From positions 62,001-126,000 of the forward strand of contig NZ_DAIQRQ010000007.1 in assembly GCF_036786105.1 (NCBI RefSeq): 64,000 bases of DNA, written 5' to 3'. The DNA is from Ohtaekwangia sp036786105 (GTDB lineage Bacteria; Bacteroidota; Bacteroidia; Cytophagales; Cyclobacteriaceae). Both the position numbers and the translations under genes were made by a program. Shown one piece after another: positions 1 through 9,882 of the stretch. Under the pieces are notes generated by a model. The model was not told the DNA's origin and made no database searches. It was given only the letters and a program-made list of their open reading frames with translations. The stretch's first letter is position 1, and the number at the start of each line of letters is the position of its first letter.

Positions 1-1
1 G

Positions 2-1597
2 GCACAGTTCGGCAACTACAAAGGCCGAACCATCAGCAAGCAAATGATATTGGCCATGTCGCTCGTGGCGTTGTTCCTGTTGCTTACTTCATGTATCAAC
101 TATATAAACCTGGCCACCGCGCAATCAGCCATGCGTTCAAAAGAGATAGGTTTGCGCAAGGTACTGGGCAGCCATCGGGGAGGCCTAATATCGCAGCTTC
201 TTACGGAAACATTTGTAGTTGTATTGGCAGCCGGTGTTGTAGCCCTCGCATTATCGGAGATCTTGCTTTGGAATTTGCAGTCATTACTAAACCTGCATTT
301 GCAGCAGTATAATTTTACCGATCCATTTATACTCGGGGCATTGGGACTGATCATTGTTACAGTAACATTTTTTGCAGGGCTGTATCCTTCGCTGGTGGTT
401 TCAAGAATCAACACCGTAAATGCACTCAAAAGTAAATTTGCAACGGAGACGGTAGGAGGCTTCAGTTTCCGCAAGGTGTTGGTAGTGGTGCAATTTACCG
501 CTACACAAGTGCTGGTAGTAAGTGCATTTATCATCGTTAGCCAGATGAAGTTCTTTCAAAACCGCGATATGGGTTTCAACCAGGAAGCTATCGTGGTATT
601 TCCGCTGCCCGAGCGCGATTCACTTATCCGGCAGACTATAGAAGATCGTCTTCGTGCAGAATCCTTCGTATCGAATGTTTCCTTCAGCTATACATTGCCT
701 TCAGGAGTAAACCGCAGAAACTCGGCACGCGATATATGGCGCGGTGGCAATGTAAAAGAGAAGAACGTTATCTTCGAATACCAGGCGGCTGATTCTTCTT
801 ATCTGAATGTATTTGGTATCAAACTGCTGGCCGGAAGAAATCTGAATGAACAGGATGCGCACCGGGGTATACTGGTTACCAAACAACTTGCCGAGCACCT
901 TGGTTTTGCAACACCGGAAGAAGCCGTGGGTGAAGAGGTAATGATGGTGGGGGAGAAAGTATCCATTGTAGGTGTAGTAAATGACTATTACAATCAGTCA
1001 TTGAAAGCTGATAAAGGCGATATAGTGATAACACCCAATCCAAAGTCATACGGAAATTATAGTGTAAAGCTTCAGGCCAGTCAGAATACTGAATCACTGA
1101 AGCAGGCGATGGCAAAACTGGAGCGGATATGGAAAGAATCTTTCCCCGAGCACATCTATGAGTATAGATTCTTTGACGAGAATGTAAAGGCATACTATGA
1201 GCAGGAAGAAAAGTATGCCCGGCTCTTCCAGTTGTTTGCAATGGTCTTTTTACTCATCGGCTGCCTCGGCTTGTATGGTCTCATTGCCTTTGTTGTAAAC
1301 CGGAAAAGTAAAGAAGTAGCCATACGCAAAGTACTGGGAGCAACGATTCGGAATATACTGGTAATGTTCTCGAAAGAATATGTACAGCTGATAGCACTCT
1401 CTTTTATACTGGCTGTGCCCGCTGCCTACTATACTGTGAACAACTGGCTGAATAATTTCAGAAACCATGTGGCGCTGTCGTGGTGGATGTTCGTGCTGCC
1501 TGGCTTGCTCGTGCTCATCATTGCTGTGTTGGTAGTAATATTGAAATCATTAAAAGTAGTACAGGCCAATCCGATGGAGAAACTGAAGTATGAATAG
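2..1597 (+). CDS. ABC transporter permease, MacB/FtsX type (5' end outside window)
   Basis: The frame is already open at the left edge, so this is the C-terminal 531 residues or so of a protein that in Bacteroidota is usually near 800 residues. Seen: a membrane segment followed by INYINLATAQSA and SKEIGLRKVLG, the signature of the first FtsX permease domain; further hydrophobic helices; an extracytoplasmic MacB-PCD-like stretch; then a second FtsX domain with SKEVAIRKVLGA and two more helices before the stop. Proteins of this family sit in the inner membrane and use ATP hydrolysis by a separate MacB-like ATPase to move peptides, drugs or lipoproteins or to signal mechanically. Neither the ATPase nor the substrate can be told from the visible part. 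The duplicated permease signature makes the family assignment firm. Confidence 0.9.
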   Translation, partial: AQFGNYKGRTISKQMILAMSLVALFLLLTSCINYINLATAQSAMRSKEIGLRKVLGSHRGGLISQLLTETFVVVLAAGVVALALSEILLWNLQSLLNLHLQQYNFTDPFILGALGLIIVTVTFFAGLYPSLVVSRINTVNALKSKFATETVGGFSFRKVLVVVQFTATQVLVVSAFIIVSQMKFFQNRDMGFNQEAIVVFPLPERDSLIRQTIEDRLRAESFVSNVSFSYTLPSGVNRRNSARDIWRGGNVKEKNVIFEYQAADSSYLNVFGIKLLAGRNLNEQDAHRGILVTKQLAEHLGFATPEEAVGEEVMMVGEKVSIVGVVNDYYNQSLKADKGDIVITPNPKSYGNYSVKLQASQNTESLKQAMAKLERIWKESFPEHIYEYRFFDENVKAYYEQEEKYARLFQLFAMVFLLIGCLGLYGLIAFVVNRKSKEVAIRKVLGATIRNILVMFSKEYVQLIALSFILAVPAAYYTVNNWLNNFRNHVALSWWMFVLPGLLVLIIAVLVVILKSLKVVQANPMEKLKYE

Positions 1598-1715
1598 GCC
1601 GCAGTCTTCGGGCTGCTAGCTACGGGTGGAGTATACATAGGCCGGCAGCGTGCATCTAAGTTCAACATTCGTTGATCGATGTTCCTTGTTGGATTTGAAA
1701 TCCTAAGAAATTTTC

Positions 1716-1776
1716 CCACAGAAATACACAGATAAATACATGGTTAATTCTTCTGTGATTTCTGTGGAGCTTTTTT
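1716..1776 (+). terminator. Hairpin with T run downstream of the ABC permease
   Basis: CCACAGAAAT (1716-1725) plus CACAG (1727-1731) pairs with CTGTG (1753-1757) plus ATTTCTGTGG (1758-1767), giving 15 pairs with one bulged A and a 21-nt loop. A T-rich stretch follows at 1771-1776. It lies about 120 bp after the permease stop and could end that transcript. The same word family recurs in other gaps of the window, so it may instead be a dispersed repeat. Confidence 0.5.
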
Positions 1777-1901
1777 GAATTTTCCTGGGTTTCCACATAC
1801 GTTTGAATCTCGCTCGGAAACTCACCCAACTCACTCCATCGCCTTGCATTACAATTTATTTTAGTTGAATGGAATTAAACATCACCCGGTAATGGTTATG
1901 G

Positions 1902-4271
1902 ATGGATGAGATGATGTTTACTATGCAAGCTACTTTACAAAAGATCCATGAAGATTCTGTACCAGCCTCTATAGATGCTCCGTTATCTTTCAAGCCATTT
2001 CTTCGTTATTTGAAAGAGCGCCTGAAGACTGAACGCACCGTAAAGTCGGAGTACTATCGCTTTGTTATTGAACGCTTTGAGAAAGAGCAAGCCTGGAATT
2101 TACCTATATCGCCCGATGATATAGCACGCTACCGCGAGTTGTTGGAGATAGTATACTTTGTATTGACACCCCTGGCTACTGATGAAAAAGAATTTTTCTG
2201 GGGCCTGAGTACACCAATACCCGGATCGCTCATTTTCAGTACCAGCCGGCTTTCACAGTTTTTAGCCGATAAAAATACCATGATACACCAACAGCCTATA
2301 AATGGTAACAAATCTTGCGGTCGGCAGGAAGTGCAGTTTATTTACCGCCTTATACTCGAACGTTTCTATGGCATCGCTACGAGTGCACGCAAAGAATTGA
2401 TCTTTGAACATAAAGATACTACTACAAACCTGTTGAAGTTTTACCAGGTGCAGGTGGATACACAATTTATAGATATACGTGTAAAGAGCACATTGCCGGA
2501 ATTAAAGTTTGATACCCTGTCGCCATACCTTCACGATGGTGATGGTACCGAAGCGATGGTTTGCATGCTGCAGCAAATGCTCCCGTTGGAAAATTTCGAA
2601 GTAGAAGGCTTCTCAATTGTCACCCTGCGCGACATTACACAGCCTTATGCACTCGACAAGATTCGCGAGGTTATAGCCAATCATCTATACAGTAATGAAA
2701 AGTATCGCATCATCGGGCAGGCTTTAAAGACCATGGCCGGGCATGAGCACATTGAGTTCCGGCTGGTACCAATGGTAGGCGTGAATGGTAAAGCTGTGTT
2801 TGTTAATAAGGAAGAGAGCATTCAAAGTGTGTTAATACTGGCGGCGCAGAAATCAGGTATAGAAGGAGAAGTATTCAATGCCCTGGTGAGTGCCTATCAG
2901 AAAAATCCGCGCGTGATCGTGCTCAACAAGATTCAATCAGAGGCATCATCAACAGAACGTATTGTTCCCATGTTGAAGGTTGCGGGGCTAACTTCATTCG
3001 CGCTGTTGCCTGTATATTATCACCACGAACTTACAGGTGTGTTAGAGATATTCTCGCGTAAAGATGTTTTGTTCGATGAGCGATTATTTTCAAAAGTGCA
3101 GGATGCTGTTCCGCTCATTGCACAGCTGCTCAAATATAGTCGCGAGGCATTTCAGTCCACGATTAACAATATTATTCGCGATAAGTTCACACCACTTCAA
3201 CCTGCCGTGCAGTGGAAGTTTAACGAAGCAGCCTGGAAACATTTGCAGGAACATGGCAATGATGTGAAGAGTGCAGAGATCGAGACGATTCGCTTCGATA
3301 ATATATATCCTTTATATGGTGCGGTCGATATTCGTAACTCTACGATCGAGCGTAATCGTGCTATCCAGGAAGATATCAGGTTTCAGCTAACATTACTCAC
3401 CGAAACGCTGCGTAAACTAAAAAACAGCGGCAACCTGCCCGCTACCCAGGCATTGGCGTTTGAATGTGAGCAGTGGTTTGCACAAATCGAAAGTTATATG
3501 ACTACGAAGGACGAAATCACATTGAATCATTTTCTGGAGCAGGAAGTGAATCCATACCTCCGTCATGCACATCGTGAAGTGCCTTCGGCCCGTCCGCTGA
3601 TCGATGCTTATTTTGATGCATTGAATGAGCAGGAAGGTGATGCCTTTAAAAACAGGCGTGAGCTGGAAACATCACTACAGTATATCAATAAAAAGCTCAA
3701 TCATTATTTCGATAATGCGCAAAAAGAATTGCAGGCTGTATACCCGTTTTACTTTGAAAAATTTCGCACCGATGGCATTGAGTATGATATATACATCGGG
3801 CAGTCTATCGGGCACGATAAAGTATTTGATATAGCATACCTGAAGCGTCTGCGCAAGTGGCAGCTGCAATCCATGGCAGAAGTGGCACGTCTTACCCAAC
3901 AGTTGACGCCCGCCATGCCGCGACCTTTGCAAACAACGCAACTCATCTTTGCACATGCACACCGGATTGACATTACATTCCGTAATGATGAGCGAAGGTT
4001 CGATGTAGAGGGTGCTTATAACATCCGCTATGAAATGATCAAAAAACGCATCGACAAAGTATTGATCCGCGATACGGGCGAGCGCCTCACACAACCAGGC
4101 AAAATTGCGTTGGTATATTTAAACACTCTCGAAGCGCAGGAATACATCGAATACATCGGTGAACTTCAGCAACAAGGTTTGCTTGACGATAGCCTGGAGT
4201 TTCTGGAACTGGAAGAGGTGCAAGGCGTGAGCAGACTAAAGGCACTGCGCGTAGGTGTGAAATATATCTGA
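1902..4271 (+). CDS. Large GAF-type cytoplasmic protein
   Basis: A 789-residue protein without signal peptide or membrane segments. Its middle (very roughly residues 290-420) has the look of a GAF fold, with strands such as FALLPVYYHHELTGVLEIF. Shortly after comes a DNIYPLYGAVDIRNST segment, which resembles the start of class III cyclase or PAS/GAF-linked regions, but no cyclase catalytic pair is evident. The C-terminal third is charged and helical. Several in-frame ATGs lie within the first eight codons (1902, 1911, 1914, 1923), and no strong ribosome binding site separates them. The gene stands alone between two gaps. It is probably a signalling or scaffold protein; the ligand and partners are unknown. 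Confidence 0.7.
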   Translation: MDEMMFTMQATLQKIHEDSVPASIDAPLSFKPFLRYLKERLKTERTVKSEYYRFVIERFEKEQAWNLPISPDDIARYRELLEIVYFVLTPLATDEKEFFWGLSTPIPGSLIFSTSRLSQFLADKNTMIHQQPINGNKSCGRQEVQFIYRLILERFYGIATSARKELIFEHKDTTTNLLKFYQVQVDTQFIDIRVKSTLPELKFDTLSPYLHDGDGTEAMVCMLQQMLPLENFEVEGFSIVTLRDITQPYALDKIREVIANHLYSNEKYRIIGQALKTMAGHEHIEFRLVPMVGVNGKAVFVNKEESIQSVLILAAQKSGIEGEVFNALVSAYQKNPRVIVLNKIQSEASSTERIVPMLKVAGLTSFALLPVYYHHELTGVLEIFSRKDVLFDERLFSKVQDAVPLIAQLLKYSREAFQSTINNIIRDKFTPLQPAVQWKFNEAAWKHLQEHGNDVKSAEIETIRFDNIYPLYGAVDIRNSTIERNRAIQEDIRFQLTLLTETLRKLKNSGNLPATQALAFECEQWFAQIESYMTTKDEITLNHFLEQEVNPYLRHAHREVPSARPLIDAYFDALNEQEGDAFKNRRELETSLQYINKKLNHYFDNAQKELQAVYPFYFEKFRTDGIEYDIYIGQSIGHDKVFDIAYLKRLRKWQLQSMAEVARLTQQLTPAMPRPLQTTQLIFAHAHRIDITFRNDERRFDVEGAYNIRYEMIKKRIDKVLIRDTGERLTQPGKIALVYLNTLEAQEYIEYIGELQQQGLLDDSLEFLELEEVQGVSRLKALRVGVKYI

Positions 4272-5200
4272 AAACAACCCGCTGGTCAATTTGCCGGAGA
4301 ATATTTACTGCATGGCGGAGAATCTTTCCAAAGATTGTCCATTATGATGCTTTGCTATAGATACCGGAAATATATAGTATACTGGCAGATAACAACATGT
4401 GCCGGTGTTCGTTTATTGATATATCGCCGATAGCCGTTTACGGATATAGCGGTCAGATTAGATGGTTTATTCGTGTTATTTGCATAACTCGCAACAATAG
4501 GGTATATTAAAAACAAACAAGACCTGTAGTTATCCCCCATATGCGCTTCCATACGCTGCTTCAAGGGTTGGAGTGCGTTTTGCAGGACTTTGATTTTACG
4601 AAACACACGAGGCCTTGCGGTGCATCGCTTATGGCTAAATGTAATGAAGTAATAACCTGGCGGCAGAGTATTTTTGCTGCTACCTGTAGCATGAGCCTGT
4701 AAAGGCCACGGATTTTACATCAGTGTGTAAAGGCAAGTATTATGGTAATACCGGAAAAATAAGGCATAGGGGTAAAGCATACTTTGCATGTCTTAAGCAC
4801 GCCAACAAGCAAGTTTGAAATTTATGTTTGAACGTTTAAAATATTGGTTCACTTTTTTGAAGCCCAGGCTAAATACAGTCACGATCATTATGCATACGTT
4901 GGAAATACACCCATTCAAGGTATTTGTTGGGTATAAACGGAAAGTTAAGGGCTTGAATTTTTACTCTTTTAAGCCAGTATTAAGGGTTTTTGTTAAAAGA
5001 ATGTGGAACTTCGAGCCCATTCCACGCGTTTGCTTAGGCATGTTAAAAAATTTTTACCCTTGCATTAAACCAACGTAAATAAACTTCTGCTACTTTTAGA
5101 CCCAAAAACGAAATCGTTCGAAAATTATCTACAATAAATTTCACGGAGGCACGACTATCAACGGAAGCTTCGAAACAGATTCGTATAACATCGTCAAACC
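4272..5200. other. Gap without a convincing gene upstream of the sphingolipid operon
   Basis: About 930 bp. Short frames exist on both strands (for example 4355-4606 minus and 4815-5078 plus), but their translations have no recognisable domain and an odd composition, and the DNA is AT-rich near the right end. The last 150 bp probably hold the promoter and leader of the 11-gene operon that follows. Confidence 0.6.
5029..5062 (+). promoter_or_regulatory. Candidate Bacteroidota-type promoter of the sphingolipid operon
   Basis: TTTG at 5029-5032 and TACCCTTG at 5055-5062 resemble the -33 TTTG and -7 TAnnTTTG elements used by the Bacteroidota primary sigma factor. The -7 box has one mismatch and the spacer is 22 nt, slightly long. 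If used, the leader before spt would be about 130 nt. Confidence 0.3.
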
Positions 5201-6409
5201 ATGAGTAAACCACTACAGAAAAAAGTCGCTAACTACACCACAGCGCATGAAGCAAGGGCAAATGGTATATATCCTTACTTCAGACCAATCGAATCTGCAC
5301 AAAGTACGGAGGTAATCATTGAAGGAAAACGCGTGCTGATGTTTGGTTCAAACTCGTATCTTGGTCTGACGAACCATCCTTATATTAAAGAAGCTGCTCA
5401 AAAAGCAATTCAGGAATACGGAACCGGTTGTGCAGGCTCACGCTTTCTCAACGGTACATTAGATATACATATTGAATTAGAGCGCAGAATCGCGGCCTTT
5501 ACCGGCAAAGAAGACGCACTCATATTCAGCACCGGCTTCCAGGTAAACCTGGGAGTTATGTCGTCTCTTACCGGACGCAACGATTATCTGATCCTGGATG
5601 AATACGATCATGCTTCCATTATCGATGGTACACGCCTGTCGTTCTCCCGCGTAGTAAAGTATGCACACAACGATATGGCCGATCTTCAGAAGAAGCTTAG
5701 CATTCTTCCGGAAGAATCGATCAAGATTATTGTAGTGGACGGTATCTTCAGTATGGAAGGCGACATCGCCAGATTGGCTGATATCGTGGCCCTTGCCGAT
5801 CAATTTGGAGCCAGCGTTGTAGTGGATGACGCGCATAGCCTGGGCGTAATAGGTCACAAAGGTGCCGGTACCGCTTCGCACTTCGACCTTACAGAAAAAG
5901 TAGATATTATCACGGGTACCTTCAGCAAATCACTGGCGTCTCTCGGCGGCTTTGTGGCTGGCGATGCCGATACCATTGAATATCTGAAACATCATGCACG
6001 CTCACTTATCTTCAGCGCCAGCATGACGCCTTCTTCGGCAGCCAGTGTACTGGCAGCACTCGACCTGATCGAGACAGAGCCGCACCACATCGATAACCTG
6101 TGGAAGAACACCGATTACGCCATGCACCTGCTTCGCGAAGAAGGTCTTGACATCGGTCCAACAGAAAGTCCTATCATTCCGATCTATGTTCGGGATAACA
6201 ATAAAACATTCCTGGTAACAAGCATGCTTCAGCAGGAAGGTGTATTTGTGAACCCGGTGGTTTCACCGGCCGTTCCTCCGGATTCATCGCTGCTGCGTTT
6301 TTCGCTTATGGCAACTCACACCTTCAGTCAGATTGAAGAAGCTATAGAGAAGATCTCGAAAGTCTTCAAGCGCGTGGGTATTGTCAATATTAAAGAGCCG
6401 ATTAAATGA
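5201..6409 (+). CDS. spt: Serine palmitoyltransferase
   Basis: A PLP-dependent alpha-oxoamine synthase of 402 residues, the normal length of the soluble homodimeric bacterial enzyme. It condenses L-serine with a long-chain acyl-CoA (or acyl-ACP) to 3-ketosphinganine in the cytoplasm, the committed step of sphingolipid synthesis. Seen: FGSNSYLGLTNHP near the N-terminus, the GTGCAGSRFLNGT substrate region, DDAHSLGVIG, and GTFSKSLASLGG with the Schiff-base lysine at residue 243. The closest relatives of this fold (KBL, BioF, HemA) are possible alternatives. The operon, which supplies the next two ceramide enzymes, makes SPT by far the best reading. It is the first gene of the operon, and its stop overlaps the next start (ATGA). 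Confidence 0.93.
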   Translation: MSKPLQKKVANYTTAHEARANGIYPYFRPIESAQSTEVIIEGKRVLMFGSNSYLGLTNHPYIKEAAQKAIQEYGTGCAGSRFLNGTLDIHIELERRIAAFTGKEDALIFSTGFQVNLGVMSSLTGRNDYLILDEYDHASIIDGTRLSFSRVVKYAHNDMADLQKKLSILPEESIKIIVVDGIFSMEGDIARLADIVALADQFGASVVVDDAHSLGVIGHKGAGTASHFDLTEKVDIITGTFSKSLASLGGFVAGDADTIEYLKHHARSLIFSASMTPSSAASVLAALDLIETEPHHIDNLWKNTDYAMHLLREEGLDIGPTESPIIPIYVRDNNKTFLVTSMLQQEGVFVNPVVSPAVPPDSSLLRFSLMATHTFSQIEEAIEKISKVFKRVGIVNIKEPIK

Positions 6410-7527
6410 GACGTGTTGTTCCTGCCAGCAGCAAAAAGGACATAGGGGCTTTTATTGATTTTCAGCACGACCTTTATGCGGACGATCCGAACTATGTTCC
6501 GGAATTATTCATTGCTCAGCGCGACCTGCTCACACCAGGTAAACATCCTTTTCACGAACATTCAGATGTTCAGCTATTTCTCGCTTACGATGGCGATAAA
6601 ATAGTAGGGCGCATTGCAGCAATACTCAATAAAAATCACAACACTTTCAATAACGTTAACGATGGCTTTTTTGGCTTCTTTGATTGTATCAACGATGCCG
6701 AAGTAGCATCCATGTTATTTAAGGAAGCAACTGCCTGGTTAAAGCAAAAAGGTGCTGTTAGTATAGTTGGTCCTACCAACTTCTCGACTAATGAAACCTG
6801 CGGCGTATTGATAACCGGTCATGATTCTCCGCCGGTGGCGATGATGCCCTATAACAAGGCGTACTATAGCACACTGCTCGATAATCTTAATTTTCAGAAG
6901 AAAGTAGATATACTGGCGTATCATTTTGGAAAGTCAGGATATAACGATCGGGTGGTAAATCTACAGCACGCATTAACGGAGCGCCTCAGGAACAGAGGCA
7001 TTACCATCAGGCCGGTTAATAAAAAGAACTTCAACGAAGAGGCTGCGAAAATTCGCGAGGTATATAATTCTGCATGGGATAGAAACCTGGGCTTTGTGCC
7101 GATGACCAAAAGCGAATTTGATTACCTGGCCAAAGATATGAAGATGATCCTCGATACCGATTTCTGCCTGGTAGCAGAGAAGGATGGAAAGTTCATCGGC
7201 TTTGCGTTGGCTATTCCCGACATCAACCAGGTGTTGATCAAGATCAAACGCGGAAGACTGTTACCACTTGGATTATTTAAACTGTTATTTGGTCTCAAGA
7301 AAGTAAATGGTATACGCATCATTACATTAGGCGTTATAGAAGAGTATCGCAAGGCAGGTATTGAAGCCTGTTTTTATGCTTCCATTATCAATGCATATCG
7401 AAAGAAGAATTTCGAATATGCGGAAGCATCGTGGATACTGGAACATAACGACCTGATGAATAAAGCCATTCAGCAGATCAATGGCGTGCCTTATAAACGC
7501 TATCGGATTTTTGAAAAGGCTATATGA
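6406..7527 (+). CDS. Probable bacterial ceramide synthase (GNAT-like N-acyltransferase)
   Basis: A 373-residue protein with a GNAT-like core: LAYDGDKIVGRIAAI in the N-terminal third and a second acyltransferase-like half with EKDGKFIGFALAIPD. It also carries the conserved VGPTNFSTNETCGVLI and MMPYN blocks. In Caulobacter, an enzyme of this superfamily encoded with spt and an epimerase-like reductase acylates 3-ketosphinganine (bCerS). Here the gene is fused by ATGA overlaps to spt on one side and to the reductase on the other, the same trio. Inference: acyl-CoA-dependent N-acylation of 3-ketosphinganine to 3-ketoceramide at the inner face of the membrane. Genome pipelines often label the family only as N-acetyltransferase or hypothetical. 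Confidence 0.82.
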   Translation: MRRVVPASSKKDIGAFIDFQHDLYADDPNYVPELFIAQRDLLTPGKHPFHEHSDVQLFLAYDGDKIVGRIAAILNKNHNTFNNVNDGFFGFFDCINDAEVASMLFKEATAWLKQKGAVSIVGPTNFSTNETCGVLITGHDSPPVAMMPYNKAYYSTLLDNLNFQKKVDILAYHFGKSGYNDRVVNLQHALTERLRNRGITIRPVNKKNFNEEAAKIREVYNSAWDRNLGFVPMTKSEFDYLAKDMKMILDTDFCLVAEKDGKFIGFALAIPDINQVLIKIKRGRLLPLGLFKLLFGLKKVNGIRIITLGVIEEYRKAGIEACFYASIINAYRKKNFEYAEASWILEHNDLMNKAIQQINGVPYKRYRIFEKAI

Positions 7528-8510
7528 GCGGACGTGTACTGATAACAGGAGCCAGTGGTTTTGTAGGCTACCATCTTATAGAAGCAGCCCTGCAACAAGG
7601 CCTTGAAGTATTTGCCGCGGTGCGTTCGTCCAGCAAGATCGACCATCTCAAAAATCTGCCCATTCAATTTACTACACTCGACTTCTCCAGTATACCATTG
7701 TTAAAAGCGGAATTACAGGAGAAGCAGTACGACTATATCATTCATGCAGCGGGAACGATTAAAGCGTCCAACTTTGCTGAATATGTAAAGGTAAATGCAG
7801 ACTATACACGTAACCTGGCATTAGCAGCAGGCGAAGCCAATATACCGCTCAAAAAGTTTGTGTTTATAAGCAGCCTTGCTGCATGGGGGCCATCCCGCAC
7901 AGGCTTGCCTGTTAACGAAAAAGATGAAGCAACACCGCTTACAAGCTATGGTAAAAGCAAGCTGGTGGCAGAATCATACCTCGCGGCGTTAACAGAGCTT
8001 CCGCTCATTACATTGCGCCCAACGGCTGTATATGGTCCGCGTGAGAAGGACATATTTATCATGATCAATTCCATTAACAAGGGATTTGAACCATACATTG
8101 GGCGTATACCCCAGACGTTGAGCTTTATCTATGTGAAAGATCTGGCTGCCGTTACCGTGCAGGCTTTGACGAGCCCGGTAAACAACCGATCGTATTTTGT
8201 TGCCGATGGCCACGGATATGATCGTTATGCACTGGCAGCTATTGTGAAGAAGATACTGAATAAGAATACATTCCGCATTCACCTACCCCTGACTGTGGTT
8301 AAAGCCATTGCCCTATTCCAGGAAGGCATAGGAGCCATTAGTGGCAACTCACCGATTTTAAATCGCGAAAAGCTAAGTGAATTGACAGCAACTGACTGGT
8401 CATGCAATATTGACCAGCTCAAAAACGACATTGGATTTAGTCCCCGCTATACATTGGAAAATGGTATGGCGGAAACTTTACAGTGGTATAAAGAAAACAA
8501 ATGGCTGTAA
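7524..8510 (+). CDS. Probable 3-ketoceramide reductase (NAD-dependent epimerase/dehydratase family)
   Basis: An extended SDR protein of 328 residues. The Rossmann motif VLITGASGFVGYHLIEAA opens the protein, FISSLAAWGPS supplies the active-site serine region and TSYGKSKLVAES the YxxxK pair. In Caulobacter the corresponding epimerase-family enzyme (CerR) reduces the keto group of 3-ketoceramide with NAD(P)H to give dihydroceramide. The same role is inferred here from family and order (spt, ceramide synthase, reductase). The start overlaps the preceding stop (ATGA), which argues for translational coupling. A sugar-nucleotide epimerase activity cannot be excluded from sequence alone. Confidence 0.82.
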   Translation: MSGRVLITGASGFVGYHLIEAALQQGLEVFAAVRSSSKIDHLKNLPIQFTTLDFSSIPLLKAELQEKQYDYIIHAAGTIKASNFAEYVKVNADYTRNLALAAGEANIPLKKFVFISSLAAWGPSRTGLPVNEKDEATPLTSYGKSKLVAESYLAALTELPLITLRPTAVYGPREKDIFIMINSINKGFEPYIGRIPQTLSFIYVKDLAAVTVQALTSPVNNRSYFVADGHGYDRYALAAIVKKILNKNTFRIHLPLTVVKAIALFQEGIGAISGNSPILNREKLSELTATDWSCNIDQLKNDIGFSPRYTLENGMAETLQWYKENKWL

Positions 8511-8556
8511 TAACAGTCATTTACTTAAGCGATACTAAAATTTTATAAAGACGATT

Positions 8557-9882
8557 ATGAAAAAGCAAATTGCAGATGCCAATGGCAAACTAGGTGTGCT
8601 CATTCCAGGTCTTGGAGCCGTAGCCACTACCATGATAGCAGGTGTTGAAGCCGTTAAAAAAGGTCTTGCACAGCCTGTAGGCTCGCTTACCCAAACCGGT
8701 AATATACGCCTGGGAAAGAGAACTGAAAATCGTTATCCCAAGATAAAGGATTTCGTGCCGCTGGCCGATCTTCATGACATTGTTTTCGGAGGATGGGATG
8801 TATATGAAGACAACGTATACGAAGCTGCCGTAAACGCAAAAGTATTGGAGCCTGGTTTGTTGCAGGCGATCAAACCTGAGCTGGAGCGCATCAAGCCGAT
8901 GAAAGCTGTCTTCGATAAATCATACATCAAAAATCTCGATGGAAAGAACATCAAGGAAGCTGCTACCAAATACGACCTCGCATTGGCAGTGATGAAAGAC
9001 ATCGAAGATTTCCAAGCTAAGAATGACTGCGACCGTCTCGTGATGGTATGGTGCGGATCGACAGAAAAATATATAGAGGAAGCATCTGTACACCAGTCAA
9101 TCTATGCATTTGAAGATGGATTGCGTAACAACGATCCGCTGATTTCACCCAGTATGATCTATGCGTATGCTGCCATTAAGAAAGGCGTTCCATATGCAAA
9201 CGGTGCACCCAACCTTACCTGCGATATACCTGCACTGGTTGAGCTTGCAAAAGAGAACAACGTGCCGGTAGGAGGTAAAGATTTCAAAACAGGACAAACC
9301 CTGATGAAGACTATACTGGCTCCAGGTCTGCATGCACGTTCACTTGGTATTCGCGGATGGTTCTCTACCAATATCCTTGGTAACCGTGACGGACTTGTAT
9401 TGGATGATCCGGATAACTTCAAGACAAAAGAAGTTTCCAAACTCGGCGTTCTCGAAGATATCCTGCGCCCTGAGCAGAGCCCCGAACTGTATGGAGATAT
9501 ATACCATAAGATCAGAATCAACTACTATCCTCCGCACGGCGATAACAAGGAGAGCTGGGATAACATCGACATCTTTGGATGGCTGGGGTACCCGATGCAG
9601 ATCAAGATCAACTTCCTGTGCCGCGATTCAATTCTGGCTGCACCGATTGTACTTGACCTGGCATTGTTCATGGACCTTGCGAAGCGTGCCGATATGAGTG
9701 GTATACAGGAATGGCTGTCATTCTACTTCAAGTCGCCACAAACCGCACCAGAGCTGCGTCCGGAGCACGACATCTTTAAACAATTGATCAAACTGCAGAA
9801 TACGTTACGCCACATGATGGGTGAAGACTTGATCACGCACCTGGGGCTTGACTATTATCAGGAACTGGTAGAGGCTTTGTGA
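8557..9882 (+). CDS. ino1: myo-Inositol-1-phosphate synthase
   Basis: A 441-residue member of the MIPS/INO1 family: the NAD-binding GVLIPGLGAVATTMIAG at the N-terminus, VMVWCGSTEKY, PNLTCDIPALVELA, VGGKDFKTGQT and a C-terminal helical part. It isomerises and cyclises glucose-6-phosphate to inositol-3-phosphate, using NAD as an internal redox cofactor, in the cytoplasm. This is the source of the head group for the lipids predicted from the surrounding genes. It starts 46 bp after the reductase, the largest internal gap of the operon, and its stop overlaps the GTG start of the next gene (GTGA). Confidence 0.93.
   Translation: MKKQIADANGKLGVLIPGLGAVATTMIAGVEAVKKGLAQPVGSLTQTGNIRLGKRTENRYPKIKDFVPLADLHDIVFGGWDVYEDNVYEAAVNAKVLEPGLLQAIKPELERIKPMKAVFDKSYIKNLDGKNIKEAATKYDLALAVMKDIEDFQAKNDCDRLVMVWCGSTEKYIEEASVHQSIYAFEDGLRNNDPLISPSMIYAYAAIKKGVPYANGAPNLTCDIPALVELAKENNVPVGGKDFKTGQTLMKTILAPGLHARSLGIRGWFSTNILGNRDGLVLDDPDNFKTKEVSKLGVLEDILRPEQSPELYGDIYHKIRINYYPPHGDNKESWDNIDIFGWLGYPMQIKINFLCRDSILAAPIVLDLALFMDLAKRADMSGIQEWLSFYFKSPQTAPELRPEHDIFKQLIKLQNTLRHMMGEDLITHLGLDYYQELVEAL

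Noticed and set aside
4815..5078. 87-residue frame upstream of spt
   Set aside because: Composition is that of AT-rich non-coding DNA (many Phe, Lys, Val), there is no domain, and it overlaps the expected promoter of the sphingolipid operon.
9332..9697. 121-residue frame inside the MIPS gene
   Set aside because: It is a shadow of the well-conserved ino1 frame.
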